A stretch of 64,000 nucleotides of DNA from Maylandia zebra (taxonomy: Eukaryota; Chordata; Actinopteri; Cichliformes; Cichlidae): positions 6,826,844-6,890,843 of the forward strand of contig NC_135178.1 in NCBI RefSeq assembly GCF_041146795.1, given 5' to 3'. The translations under genes and the position numbers were made by a program. Positions 38,860-50,649 of this stretch are shown one piece after another. Under the pieces are notes generated by a model. The model saw only the letters and a list, made by a program, of their open reading frames with translations, was not told the origin of the DNA and made no database searches. Positions within the stretch are counted from its first letter, which is position 1. Every line of letters starts with the position of its first letter.

Positions 38860-39480
38860 AGGAAGGCAGGTGAAAATGAACAAAGGGCCTTTTGATGTGA
38901 AAACTAGCCACAGGAAAATACAAATTCAATGGGAAAATAAGAACGAAACCAATGTTGAGCAAGAAAACATGATGGAACCAAACAACTCACTCTGCCAAAG
39001 GACGGGGGAGACTGAGACAGGAGGGCGATTATGGGGAAGTGGAGACACATGGGAAACACAGCAGGATCAAATCATCAATAACGAGATGGGAAAGTTAGGC
39101 CCAACAGAACACACAGTAGACAAGAGAGGATCATAAAACAGGAAACATTATTAATACTAAGATTGCGACTAGGATATGCAGACTTGACACAGGGACAGAT
39201 GCACACAGAGACAAAACACAGACCAGACAGACAAGGAGGCCTGACCGAGGGAAACAAAGAGATCACAAAATTAAATATTCCAGACCCAGGAAGGGCCAGA
39301 AGATAAACTGAGACTACAAAGGATATGCTAAGAACGCTAACGTACATATTCATTTGTAAAGAGAGACAAACAAGAGTGTAGGATTCTCACAAAAACTTAA
39401 GACATGACAAAAACCCCAAATCCACAAAGAAATAAGCACAAAGCCTTATTCCCAATACAGGGAATGATACATGGGGATTC
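38860..39480. repeat. Dispersed repeat of unknown class
   Basis: AGACACAGGAAGGCAGGTGA, GAGACAAAACACAGACCAGACA and the A-rich GACAAAAACCCCAAA tail resemble a high-copy fish repeat. Boundaries and class are not visible. Confidence 0.4.
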
Positions 39481-39489
39481 TAAATATCA

Positions 39490-40250
39490 CACTACTTTGA
39501 ACCTCTGACCTCTTCTTGAAGGTCAAATATGTATTATTATGACCTTAGATTATGATTAAAATTCTGGTGGCTTTGTTTCTATTGGGAACACTGATAAAAT
39601 GATGCTGGTTTATGGAGATTCTGAATATCACATTATAGTTTGTATTAAAATATTATGTCGCATTTGACCTCTGACCCTTTTTGATGTTACACAGCTGCGT
39701 TTCTTTCAAGTTGACAACAAAATGGGTGGTTTTTTTTGTTTGTTTTTTACTGCACTATAGATTTCTATGAATAGATGCAAAACATAATAATTCCATTCAA
39801 AGTGAATACTGGCTTTGGTGCTTCTTGTTTCACGTGCGCTGCATTTCACAGCTGATGTTTAAAAGCACCAAACATTAACATATACAGCTTTTAAAAGTAC
39901 GCAACTCATCTTCACTTACTCCACAGCAAGTTTTATGCTTTGTAAAGCCATCCAGAGGGCAACACTTGACCTACTGTAAGACCAGTTCAGGCCTTCATGC
40001 TCCATGTTTGATGCTTCCACTGTAAACCTAATAATGCTGGCTGGGTCTGTTGACAAAATCATAACATATTGAATGCCGCTGATGGCTCTATTTTTACTCT
40101 CCGTGCAGTTGTTGCCATTGCCTGTTGCAGCCTGAGTTGAGTTGACGAGCTGGAACTCGCACTAACGAGCCCACATAGTACCGTATATGATCCAACTTTG
40201 TGAATTAGAAATGCAGGCAAAAGCTCACAAGTGCAAAGCTTCACTTTCTT
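39490..40250. other. Intergenic, nothing recognised
   Basis: The text is AT-rich and includes short repeated phrases (TTTGACCTCTGACC twice with preceding copies near 38727), perhaps a decayed repeat. No gene is seen. Confidence 0.35.
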
Positions 40251-40257
40251 TAAGTAA

Positions 40258-40271
40258 ACAGCAGGTGGCGG
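40258..40271 (+). promoter_or_regulatory. CTCF-like core motif, forward
   Basis: ACAGCAGGTGGCGG matches CCASYAGRKGGCRS at 13 of 14 positions (first base). It points away from the reverse motif at 36468-36481. Confidence 0.4.
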
Positions 40272-40559
40272 CAGAGACCATCGGAAGAGCACTGCTTCAT
40301 TTCCCCTGAGGACACCACGCAGAAGGCTTCATTTTCCTGCTACTTCAGCCTGCCCAGATTTGAACATTTCACAGGCAGTCCCTGCTGGCTCGCAGCAGAT
40401 TTGCCATTAAGGTGAAACAGATAAGGCTGACCATGGGAAAAACCCAACCAAATGAAAGTCTTACGTCTAATAACAAAAATGAAATAGGGGGCAATTAGAA
40501 AAGAAACATCAGTTAATCTTTAATCACCAACAACCCACTAGCGGTTGTACACAGCTAGA

Positions 40560-41420
40560 GGTCTTGACACTTTAATGGTTGTGGTGCTTTATTTTTAGAC
40601 GTTGGCCTACTGAGAAATTTGCACAGGACTAGAGCTAACCCCAAGGTGCCGCAGTGGCAGCTCTGTGTTGTGCATTTTAAACAGAGAGGGGCGGGGTGGT
40701 GGAGGGTAAAGGGAACAACAGAGCAAGGGAAAAGAAGTTTGTCAGAGTTCATTAAGTATCAAGGGAACATCGCTGGAACTGGCAGTGTAAGCCGCGCCGG
40801 GGCCCTAGTGCCATTAATCACGACTGACAAGAAACCAGGGGCCGAGGGAGGAGGTGGAGGGGAGTGAGGGGAGGAGAGCTCTGCCAGAGACTCTGGTAGT
40901 GATTATAGAACGAGGTCCAGGCAGCCCGGCCCAGGGAAGGTAAAAGACACCGCAGCTGAGGCTGCAAACTTCAGCTACCTTCATGCAGATCACACTCGCT
41001 CGCACACAGGTCGACGGAGAAGAGAGACGTCAGACTCGAGGCTGCTCGGCGGGGTCATTTCAGAGGGAGTGGGGTATTTCGGAGTGAGAGGAGAAGTGCA
41101 ACGCAGTGTGTAGTGGCTGGATCTCTCCCCTCTCTCCCTCATTTATATGAGCTGAGCCTCTGGCTTAATAGCATGCAGGATGAAGAGAGTGGAAGCGCGG
41201 CAGTAACAGAGTGCCGCCCATATATCTCTGTCGGACTCCCTTATTTTCTCCCTGCACCCCCAGAAGTCTTGTGGTAGCTCGCCACGCTGCTGCCACCCCA
41301 GAAGAAGAAATAAATGGGACCGAGAAAGAAGGAGAGAAAAAGAAAGAGGCGAGCTTGTGACTCGTGAAGATGGAGGCCTCTGTTAAGTGCTGTGCTTGAA
41401 AGCCCGTCCGGCCTCATTAG
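40560..41420. other. Candidate conserved non-coding region
   Basis: A long stretch of unique, fairly GC-rich sequence with no repeat ends or coding frame. It contains GGGGCGGGG, homeodomain-type CATTAATCACG near 40813, and GC-rich blocks to 41400. Such blocks around developmental regulators are often enhancers; this is an inference from texture only. Confidence 0.35.
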
Positions 41421-41537
41421 CTGTCAGTTGTAACAATACTGAGCTGGCAGCGAAGACTGCTCCCAGTCTCGGTGCCATAAATCACAGGCTGACAGGGCCC
41501 TGACAGGGCTGGGAACCACCACACATGCAAGACTTGC

Positions 41538-41710
41538 TTATTTTCTGTTTTTTCTGCTGTTCCCTTTTCTTTCTCCTCCCTCTTTCTTTCTTTTTTTCCA
41601 ATGCTCATTCTTTCCCCCCCTTTTTTATCCTTCTTTCCCTCGCCCTTCCTGCTCTTTCTTTGTTGTTACTTTTCTTTCTCTTTATCTCCCGTTCACCCCC
41701 TTCTTTCTGT
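41538..41710. repeat. Polypyrimidine tract
   Basis: About 170 bp is almost pure T and C on the plus strand, with TTTC and CCCTT words. A few purines break it. Confidence 0.8.
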
Positions 41711-42109
41711 CACACACGCTTGCAACACATTGCAGCACGTCAGCAGACAGCCCGGGACAGCCTGCATGCTCACGCACTTGCTTTTTGCAGCACTTTTTCT
41801 TTGCCTTTCCATACATAAGCGTGTTTGACAGGTAGGGATTTGGAAAAATCTGTGTCTTTTTGATGGATGAGATGTGGGTGCTGGGCCTGTGTGAAACACC
41901 AGCACAGTTTAAGCTGGACTGGTAGAGGTTTTACTAAACATGCTGGCTAATTATTGTTTCCATATCAGCTAAAATTACAAACTGACCCTTGTTTTTCTAT
42001 CCACAGCAACATTTAGAGAAATCGACTGACTTGCTCTCTTGCCAAGTGTAAGTCGAGAAGATCAATAGCACTCTCATCCCGCCAAATATAGAACAAGAGT
42101 CAGCAAGCG

Positions 42110-42330
42110 ATTAGTTTAGCTTAGCATAGACAGAAAATTTGATCCTGAAAGATAAACTCAACCAGTCTAAAGTAAAGCCAAAACTTGTTCTCTTTAGACT
42201 TTGCAGACGGCAAAATATTAGATAATCTGTTCATGAATAAACTTTAGGGTAGCTAACTTTTTAAAGCTTCAAATAGAATCAGAGGAGCGGTTTTCCCTAT
42301 TTGCAGTCTTTATGCTAAGCTAGCTAACCA
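42110..42330. repeat. Foldback-like repeat with TTAGCTTAGCAT arms
   Basis: GTTTAGCTTAGCATAGA (about 42113) and TTTATGCTAAGCTAGCTAAC (about 42308) form imperfect inverted ends. A similar text recurs near 48240-48460. It resembles a high-copy fish miniature element. Confidence 0.45.
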
Positions 42331-42889
42331 CCAGCTAGCTGTAGCTTCACATTTACACCTGAAATAATTTTATTTGACTTTTCATCCCACTTTTAAACAG
42401 ACTTAAAAGTAACCTATACAGATTTACACGTCCAGCAGTTACAAAGCAACATTCAGAACGAATAGTTTACACTATAACAGCACAGTCTAGCAGCAGTTTA
42501 CCATGCTGTGAGTAATGACGTAAAATCAGCATAAGGTGGAAGTCAGTCCAGAGGTGTGGCTCAAGCAAACAGTAGGCTTAACAAGGCAGACTACTGTTTG
42601 TTTCTCATTTCAAGAGGTTTATTTAACTATGACTTAAGTGGATATGTACCATTATGACCTTGACGAAAGGCATTTGATAAAAACTAAAAACTAAAGGGTA
42701 CTTAAGATGTATAGAGCTGCAGTTTATTGCTCCAACAATGTCTCTCAAATTACATCTGTTAATTTACCTTTATTTCTTTTCTTTTTCTTTGAATTGATTA
42801 TAGTTGCTTTAATAGACAGATATGTGAGTGGTAATGATTTTCTCAAGGTAGGAAAGGGTAAATAATGGCAAGGAACTTACACCCATTTG

Positions 42890-43185
42890 CTGAAGCATTA
42901 AAACCACCTGCCTAGGTCACTGCAGCCAAAACAGCTCTGACCACAGGACCTCCAGGGTTGTCCTTGTCCGGCACCAGGATGTTGGCAATGGATCCTTTGG
43001 GTCCTGTGGATCACGTTTGTTCCAGTCCATTTCACGGATGCCTGATCGGATTGGGATCTGGGGGGGTTCAGAGACCGGGTCAATGCCTCGGTGTTCCACC
43101 AACCATTCCTAAGCAGTTTCTGCAATGTGATGGAGCACATTATCCTCCTGTCAGTGGTTTTAATGTGGTAGCTGATCGATGTGTT
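42890..43185. mobile_element. Deleted Tc1-like element
   Basis: CATTAAAACCACCTGCCTA at the left and CAGTGGTTTTAATGTGGTAGCTGATCG at the right are inverted ends of a widespread fish Tc1 family. Inside, CCAAAACAGCTCTGACC and CGGATGCCTGATCGGATTG belong to its antisense transposase. Most of the element is missing. Confidence 0.75.
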
Positions 43186-43189
43186 CTCT

Positions 43190-44480
43190 GCAACACTAAA
43201 CCTAGTTGCTCTCTGTGTTAAAGAATTACAGAGAAACTGAAAAAGTGCATCTTACAAACACTGTAAGTTGAGTGGAACATCATCCAAGCCAATCCATCAA
43301 TTTTTTGTCCACTTTAAGGTTGCGGGTTGGGGAGACATATCCCAGCTCTCACCGGATAAAAAAAAAACAGGCTGCACCCTGGCCTGAATGTCATTGTCCA
43401 CGCTATCACAGTGCCAATAATACTTGCAAAGAATATCACCAAATATTTTCTTATTACGAAAGCAGTTAACACTGTGTTTTCAGTCTATCAAACAACAGCT
43501 GAAAAGAACAGCTTACTGATTTTGTAACGGGGCTACTAATGTGCAAAGACTCCAAATCCAGCTTAAAACGAGCGCTTTCACATGACAAGGATGTTATGGT
43601 TTTCCTATTACCGTGAGGTCAAGCGGGAGCTGCAACAGCCGCCTGCTGCCGTCACTTATGGTGACGTGTGGTGATAGTGCTGATTTGTGTGACATGCTTG
43701 GAAAGTAAGGAAGTTGAAGAAAGCAGGGCTGTAGGTCATTAATCACTGATCTTTGACACATGAACACATCACTTATATTCCAAACACAAACACATTTATG
43801 AGGCTTAGTGTTGCTGAGTGTGCAGCTGCTATAAACTCAGCAACATTTATACACACATTAAGTGTGTGAAGCAAGTGAGTATAAATGCAGAAGAGCAGAG
43901 AGTGAGCTCACCGCAGAGCTAAATACTTTGTTGGACTCCTTCTTCAAACTCCTACACTCTTCTTTCTTTATTCCAGAGCTGCATATTTGCACCAAAAACT
44001 AAGAGCACTTATCTGGCTCTAACACATTGCAGGTCAGCTCAGGTTGCATTTTGGCACCATCTTAGTTATGTCTGCTCACTGCAATCTTACGGTTGTTCCA
44101 AGTTTTAAAAAAACATTGGGTGAAATTCACAAACTATGAACCCCAATGAGTCGTCCCTGTGATGTGTCAGTCTTCAGAATGTCTTAAATACCTAAAAATA
44201 TATGCTTAAGTTGACATGACAAATGTGTTAGTATCTTCAGTATCTTCAGCATCAATGTGAATTATGGACACTCAAGAGACCATATAAAAAGACATATCCT
44301 CTGTGATATTTCTTATTGGCTGGTAATGTCTCACTGGGGAGTCTTGAGTTGTGCATTTTCACTGACGCCATCTCTATTTTTCTAAAACCAGAGATAATGC
44401 ACTGATATGATATCTTCCTCTGTGACTTTTACATAAGATAAATATTAACATCATATTGTATTTAATAACATCAACATAGG
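43190..44480. other. Intergenic, nothing recognised
   Basis: Unique AT-rich sequence without coding frames or repeat ends that I recognise. Confidence 0.4.
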
Positions 44481-44492
44481 TTTCCTGGTCCG

Positions 44493-44506
44493 TCGCCCCC
44501 TACTGG
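44493..44506 (-). promoter_or_regulatory. CTCF-like core motif, reverse
   Basis: The minus strand reads CCAGTAGGGGGCGA, 13 of 14 matches to CCASYAGRKGGCRS (last base). It could also be part of a repeat. Confidence 0.3.
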
Positions 44507-44599
44507 TTGACTTAGGCAGCACTGCTTTTAGCTGACAATGGTTCATTTCTACCTTAAGGCTAAATATGATCACATTAAATAACTTCATTAGTTACTATT

Positions 44600-44865
44600 A
44601 ATATGTGCCCACCCCCCACCACCACCTCCACCTCCAGTGTAACAGATGGCCGCCCCTCCCTGAGCCTGTTAAAAGGTTTTTTCCTGTTAAAAGGGAGTTT
44701 TTCCTTTCCACTACCACCAAGTCTTGGCCATAGGGAGTTGTCTGATTGTGGGAGTTTTATCTGTATTACTCTGGGGCCTTTAGTTGACAATATAAAGCAC
44801 CTTGAGGCAACTGTTGTTGCGATTCGGTTCGATATAAATATAATTGAATCTGGAGGAATCTGGAG
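44600..44865 (+). mobile_element. L2 LINE 3' tail fragment
   Basis: Contains AACAGATGGCCGCCCCTCCC, TTAAAAGGGAGTTTTTCCTT, GCACCTTGAGGCAACTGTTG and a degraded ATATAAATATAATTGAAT end, the same order as the L2 tail at 49995-50206. It is diverged and lies directly before another LINE fragment. Confidence 0.8.
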
Positions 44866-45970
44866 AACTGGTGCCAGAGGAACAACCTCCTTCTAAACGT
44901 CAGTAAGACAAAGGAGCTGATAGTGGACTTCAGCACTAAGCAGGAGAGGAACTACCAGACCCCTGTCATCAACGAGTGCCCAGTGGAGAGAGTGGACAGC
45001 TTCAAATACCTCGGAGTTCACATCACGCAGGACCTGTCATGGTCCTGTCACATCAACACCGTGGTGAAAAAGGCCCGTCAGCGTCTCTACCACCTCAGAC
45101 GCTTGAGAGACTTCCAACTGCCCTCCAAGGTGCTCAGGAACTTTTACTCCTGCACCATAGAGAGCATCCTGACGGGAAACATCTTAACCTGGTTCGGGAA
45201 CAGCACCATGCAGGACAGACGAGCTCTACAGAGGGTTGTGCAGTCAGCTGAGCGCACCATCCGCTCCGAGCTCCCTGACCTGCACTCAATCTACAGCAGG
45301 CGGTGCTGGACCAAGGCCAGGAAGATCGTGAAGGACCTCAGCCATCCCAACAACGGACTGTTCTCTCTGCTGAGGTCAGGAAAGCGATTCCGCTCCCTGA
45401 AGACCAACACAGAGAGACTGAGGAGGAGCTTCTTCCCGCAGGCGATACGGTCTCTCAATCACACCACCACACAGTACTGACCCACACATATAGTTCTTAC
45501 ACACACTGGACATTCTGGACATTGTTTCACTTCATTACTTAAATCACGCTGCTGTTATTGTGTATATGCTGCTGTTATTGTGTATATATTTATTTATATT
45601 TCTTCATACATTCTTATATAGTTCTATATTGTGTATTTTGTTGTACAGTTATTTTATTTTCAACTTTAATTTATATATTTTATCTTATTCTTCCCAGTTA
45701 AATTTACCCTTCATTCTAATTTGTGTTGTACAGTTATTTCATTTTTAACCTTAATTTATATTTTATTCCTTCCTAGTTAAATTTACCCTTTTTAATTTTT
45801 CATATTTATTTCCTATCTTATTCATAGCCTTTTCCTTTTTTGTTTTCTTTAGGTCACGAGCAGTTGTCCAAGCATTTCACTACATATCGTACTGTGTATG
45901 ACTGTGTACGTGACAAATAAAATTTGAATTTGAATTTGAATTTGAATTTAATTTAATTTAATTTAATTGT
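44866..45970 (+). mobile_element. Rex/CR1-like LINE 3' end with reverse transcriptase C-terminus
   Basis: A 185-residue open frame (44923-45480) carries the C-terminal part of a non-LTR reverse transcriptase: VERVDSFKYLGVHITQDLSW, then KARQRLYHLRRL, LQRVVQSAERTI and RRSFFPQAIRSLN. The catalytic YADD region is not present, so the copy is 5' truncated. An AT-rich untranslated tail follows, with CGTGACAAATAAAATTTGAA and then (TTTGAA)n and (TTTAA)n repeats to 45968. It is not a host gene. Confidence 0.85.
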
Positions 45971-45979
45971 CCCAACCTT

Positions 45980-47240
45980 CTAAATGTACTTTCGAGCCTC
46001 CTGTTGATATAAGTCCAGGCTCTTTTCAGTCTCAGTTTTCTGTTATAACCTATGAAAAAAATATTGGATTCTGCAACAGCTAAATATTCTCTCTCTTTTT
46101 TTCTCTTGAAAACAGCTGCCTGCTGTGCCCGATGATGGTGGTGAGACAGAACAGTGAAGTTGACAGTCAGGAAACAATGAATTTGAAGTTGGGAAGCAGC
46201 TAATTTTCTGTGGGTTTGTTACAAGAAGTCACCTTTTTGTCACATAAATAAATGCCACTCATTGGAGTTATTATGATATTTATTATAGCAAATTCCACCC
46301 ATCCGTTGCATCCTCTTTGCTCTCTTTGGAAGCTAACACAAATGTCTTGACACCAATAAGTTGTGATTTACCTTTAAAGATTTGAAGATCCATCCTCCTT
46401 TCCTTTTCCCTCCTCTCAGCACCATCTGTACCTATTATCGTGTGAAAGTTTGGGATATCCGGCTCTTTGTGGTGCTTCAGAGACTCAGAGGATGTCCTGG
46501 CACAATATTACACAATTGGCCCCCTCTCTGCAGGGCTACATTAATCTTCCCCTGGTTTTAAATTTTTCCTTTTAACATCCTCCTCATGGGTGTCTCTCTG
46601 CTTTTGCTTCATGGTGAAATTTATTAGAGGTCCTGTGTGCTATTGTGTGCATGCGTGCCTGTGTGTGTGCGTGAATGTGTGGGTGGACAGGGTAATTGGT
46701 CCTGTGAATGTGCTCGACTCTGCTCAGGGCAAACGATGCTGCAGTGTACGTACAGTGTGGTGCGTAGCTGAGCTGTGGGGGTGTGGGAAAGCGATCACAG
46801 TGGACTTCAGAGGGAACTGAGGAAGAATGAGGAAATTGCGGACAGATAGGCCTAATGGTTGTGCTGAGGCAAGAGGTTGTAGGCCAACAGCTGCTAGCCA
46901 TCCATCTGGACCAGCCTGCACCGCTAAGCAGTGACGTATTCACCTTCAGGGGACAAGTGTGCTGGGACTTTCCATCAGAGCTGGGTCAGTAAGTATTTGT
47001 AATAAATTCATGGAGTTTGTCTTGAAATCCCTTGAAGGCCTCATTTATTCCGATGCAATGAGAGGAAACATCATTTATGACTTTGTTGCAGCAGCAACAA
47101 GATACTAAAAGCAAAAAAACGTAAACCTTTTTTATGTATGTTTAACGGAACAGAGTTCTTTTTTTCTGGAGCACTGGAGAGCAACACCAACTTGTGGCAG
47201 GAAATACAAGAATGAATTCACATTCATTTTTTAAAAGATA
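45980..47240. other. Intergenic, possible short regulatory block near 46380-46600
   Basis: Most of it is unremarkable. Between 46490 and 46570 the text CACAATATTACACAATTGGC and ACATTAATCTTCCCCTGG looks like compact homeodomain-type sites. No gene is seen. Confidence 0.25.
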
Positions 47241-47243
47241 CTT

Positions 47244-47605
47244 CTTGTTTTTTACTTGTCAGAGAAACAATGTGGGACATGCTGATACCTATTTCCTTGA
47301 AAAACATTTCCACAGTTAAGTTTTGGTTTCTTTGTATTGGATGTGCCTTTCTTTCCCAGGTACTCTCAGAAATTAACATGAATCATTCCTAGAAAAGTTT
47401 TTGTTAGAAAAGACACATTTCTTTTCTTGTTTTCAGTAGCCAGAGAGAGAATGTGGGAGATCCTGATATGTGATCCTGATATTTTTCTGTGAAAAACATT
47501 ATCAGTGAAGTTTCGGTTTCTATGTGCATGCCTTTCTTTGCCGGATAAGTATTCTCAGAAATTAATTTAATTCATACCTAGAAAAGTTTTTTGTTAGAAA
47601 AATAA
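47244..47605. repeat. Diverged tandem duplication, 189 bp period
   Basis: Two copies share, in order, GTGGGA.ATCCTGAT-like text, GAAAAACATT..CA.TGAAGTTT, TGCCTTTCTTT, TCTCAGAAATTAA and CCTAGAAAAGTTTTTTGTTAGAAAA. TCTCAGAAATTA starts at 47364 and 47553. Confidence 0.75.
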
Positions 47606-48513
47606 GAACAATAATATGTCCTTAAACCATGAGATTTAATCTAAAAGCAAGAATTCAAACCAACATGTGAAACATTTCATTAATGAATATTAGATGTAAT
47701 CCATGTGGGGTCTATAACCATTTGCATAAATAAGGTTTGGTTTTTAAATGATTCTTGGAATGGACGACGTGACATAAACTAATTGGAAAACTTGTAAACC
47801 ATCCAGTACAAGAGTGTGGGCAGGAAAAAAAAATATGGTAACACAGTATCTTTTGTCAGATACATATTTCCCCTGACAACTCATGGGAATACTATGCACT
47901 GCTACCAGCAACAGCAGACACGTCATTTTGTTAGTCAGGTGAAAAATGTCAGCTAACGGGTTTAGGCAAGTGAAGGAAAGTTTGTTAAGCTCGGACTGAA
48001 TGTTTTTGGTTGTCATTAAGAGACAGGAAATTCCACAGAAATTAAAACTTCACTCAGCCTGTCTGCTCACTTGAGCTAGAATCGACGCCCTTATATCCAG
48101 TGCTATTCCTGCAGCAACCACTCTTTCTTTCAGCTTAGGAAAAGTTTCACACATTATTCTACTTTGCTGAAAGTTGAGTGAGAAGACAGATGCAGGCTTG
48201 TTTTCTTTATACTGTTTAAAGGTTATAGTCTGAAGTTGGTTAGCTAGCTCAGATGCTGGTACCTAAAACAAGGGGAAATGGGTAGTCTAGCTTTGTCTGC
48301 TATCAGCAGCTCTAAATTTAACAGGTTACATGGTGTTTGTGTAGCTCATACAGAACAAACTGTCACTTTCTGTCCCCTGCAGATAGAGCGAGTCTACCTA
48401 ATTCCCAGTTTCCTGGGTCAGTGCTAAGCTAATTGCTAAGCTAAGCTTCTAGACTGCCTGCTACAAGGACATGAGATATAATTAGCATGCCATATTCTAT
48501 ACCAAGTTATGTT

Positions 48514-50206
48514 GCTAACAGATCATCTGCAGAGGAATGGCTTATTTGAAGAGTTTCAGTCAGGTTTCAGAGCTCATCACAGCACAGAAACAGCTTTAGT
48601 GAAGGTTACAAATGATCTTCTTATGGCCTCTGACAGTGGACTCATCTCTGTGCTTGTCCTGCTAGAGCTCAGTGCAGCGTTCGATACTGTTGACCATAAT
48701 ATCCTATTAGAGCGATTAGAACATGCTGTAGGTATTACAGGTATTGCACTGCAGTGGTTTGTATCATATCTATCTAATAGACTCCAATTTGTGCATGTAA
48801 ATGGAGAGTCCTCTTCACACACTTGAGGTTAATGATGGAGTTCCACAGGGTTCAGTGCTAGGACCAATTCTGTTTAGACTATACATGCTTCCCCTAGGCA
48901 GCATCATTAGAATACATAGCATAAATTTTTACTGCTATGCAGATGACACACAGCTCTATCTATCCATGAAGCCAGATAACACACACCAATTAGTTAAAGT
49001 GCAGGAATGTCTTAAAGACATAAAGACCTGGATGGCCGCTAACTTTCTGCTTCTTAATTCAGATAAAACTGAGGTTATTGTACTAGGCCCTGAAAATCTT
49101 AGAAATATGGTATCTAACCAGATTCTTACTCTGGATGGCATTACCTTGGCCTCCAGTAACACTGTGAGGAACCTTGGAGTCATTTTTGACCAGGACATGT
49201 CCTTCAACGCACATATTAAACAAATATGTAAGACTGCTTTCTTCCATTTGCGCAACATCTCTAAAATTAGAAATATCCTGGCTCAGAGTGACGCTGAAAA
49301 ACTAGTTCATGCATTTATTACTTCCAGGCTGGACGACTGTAATTCATTATTATCAGGAAGTCCAAAAAACTCACTGAAAAGCCTTCAGCTAATCCAAAAT
49401 GCTGCAGCAAGAGTCCTGACAGGGACTAGAAAGAGAGAGCATATTTCTCCTGTTTTGGCTTCCCTTCATTGGCTTCCTGTTAAATCCAGAATTGAATTCA
49501 AAATCCTGCTCCTCACATACAAGGTCTTAAATAATCAGGCCCCATCTTATCTTAATGACCTTGTAGTACCATATCACCCTATTAGAGCACTTCGCTCTCG
49601 CTCTGCAGACCTACTTGTTGTTCCTAGAGTAATTAAAAGTAGAATGGGAGGCAGAGCCTTCAGTTTTCAGGCCCCTCTTCTGTGGAACCAGCTTCCAGTT
49701 TGGATTCGGGAGACAGACACTATCTCTACTTTCAAGATTAGGCTTAAAACTTTCCTTTTTGCTAAAGCATATAGTTAGGGCTGGACCAGGTGACCCTGAA
49801 TCCTCCCTTAGTTATGCTGCAATAGACGTAGGCTGCCGGGGGATTCCCATGATGCATTGAGTTTTTCCTTTCCAGTCACCTTTCTCACTCACTATGTATT
49901 AACAGACCTCTCTGCACTGAATCATATCTGTTATTAACCTCTGTCTCTCTTCCACAGCATGTCTTTTATCCTGTCTTCCTTCTCTCACCCCAACCGGTCG
50001 CAGCAGATGGCCGCCCCTCCCTGAGCCTGGTTCTGCTGGAGGTTTCTTCCTGTTAAAAGGGAGTTTTTCCTTCCCACTGTCGCCAAAGTGCTTGCTCATA
50101 GGGGGTCATATGATTGTTGGGTTTTTCTCTGTATCTATGAAGCGCCTTGAGGCGACTTTTGTTGTAATTTGGCGCTATATAAATAAAATTGAATTGAATT
50201 GAATTG
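48514..50206 (+). mobile_element. 5'-truncated L2 LINE copy
   Basis: It is closely similar to the 3' half of the L2 at 10676-14140 but on the opposite strand. It starts at GCTAACAGATCATCTGCAG and ends with GGCGCTATATAAATAAAATT plus TTGAA repeats. The endonuclease half is missing. Confidence 0.9.
48517..49778 (+). pseudogene. L2 reverse transcriptase, one frameshift
   Basis: The first frame (to 48826) carries [18 protein letters not shown] and [15 protein letters not shown]. The second (48801-49778) carries [33 protein letters not shown] and ends FLFAKAYS. The two are thrown apart by one extra T in ACACACTTGAGG at about 48825, where the other copy has ACACTGAGG. Otherwise the reverse transcriptase reads through to its normal end. 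Confidence 0.85.
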
Positions 50207-50277
50207 TTGCTAGTATTTTTTTCACATTATATTTGGCATTTTGACCTGTTTTGGCCAAAATGATGGGGAAATCTCAG

Positions 50278-50325
50278 TTAATTCAATTCAATTTTATTTA
50301 CATAGCGCCAAATCACAACAACAGT
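50278..50325 (-). mobile_element. Very short L2 tail fragment
   Basis: TTCAATTCAATTTTATTTACATAGCGCCAAATCACAAC.. matches the extreme 3' end of L2 in antisense, ending after about 48 bp. It lies 70 bp from the tail of the larger copy. Confidence 0.7.
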
Positions 50326-50640
50326 CATGCGCGATTCATTTGCCGTTTGAACGCATAGGTGTGAAATTCTCCTGCCCTGATAGCAGTGGGGGGAGGACTA
50401 TCCTCCGCCCGTGAGCGCTTTGGAACGGTCGAGGTGCCCACCGCAGCACCCGCTGCTTATTGAGAGTAAGAGCGATATGCGCTTTCACATCAAAAAGTCG
50501 TCATAAATAAGTCTCCAATAACACCAGAAAAAGTCGCCAGATTTGTCACTAGTCGCTTTTTAGAAAAAAAGTCGCTAAGAGGGTCTGAAAACTTGCTAAA
50601 TATAGCGACAAAGTCGCTAAGTTGGCAACACTGGCAAGTT
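50326..50640. mobile_element. DNA transposon remnant with AAGTCGCTAA end
   Basis: The right part has repeated AGTCGC words and ends GTCGCTAAGTTGGCAACACTG, which resembles a fish hAT-type end (CAGTGTTGCC in reverse). The left end is not defined. Confidence 0.45.
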
Positions 50641-50649
50641 GCACCTCCA

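Noticed and set aside
44923..45480. A 185-residue intact frame as a possible host gene
   Set aside because: Its KYLGVHIT, LQRVVQSAERTI and SFFPQAIRSLN motifs are those of a LINE reverse transcriptase C-terminus, and a LINE-type tail follows.
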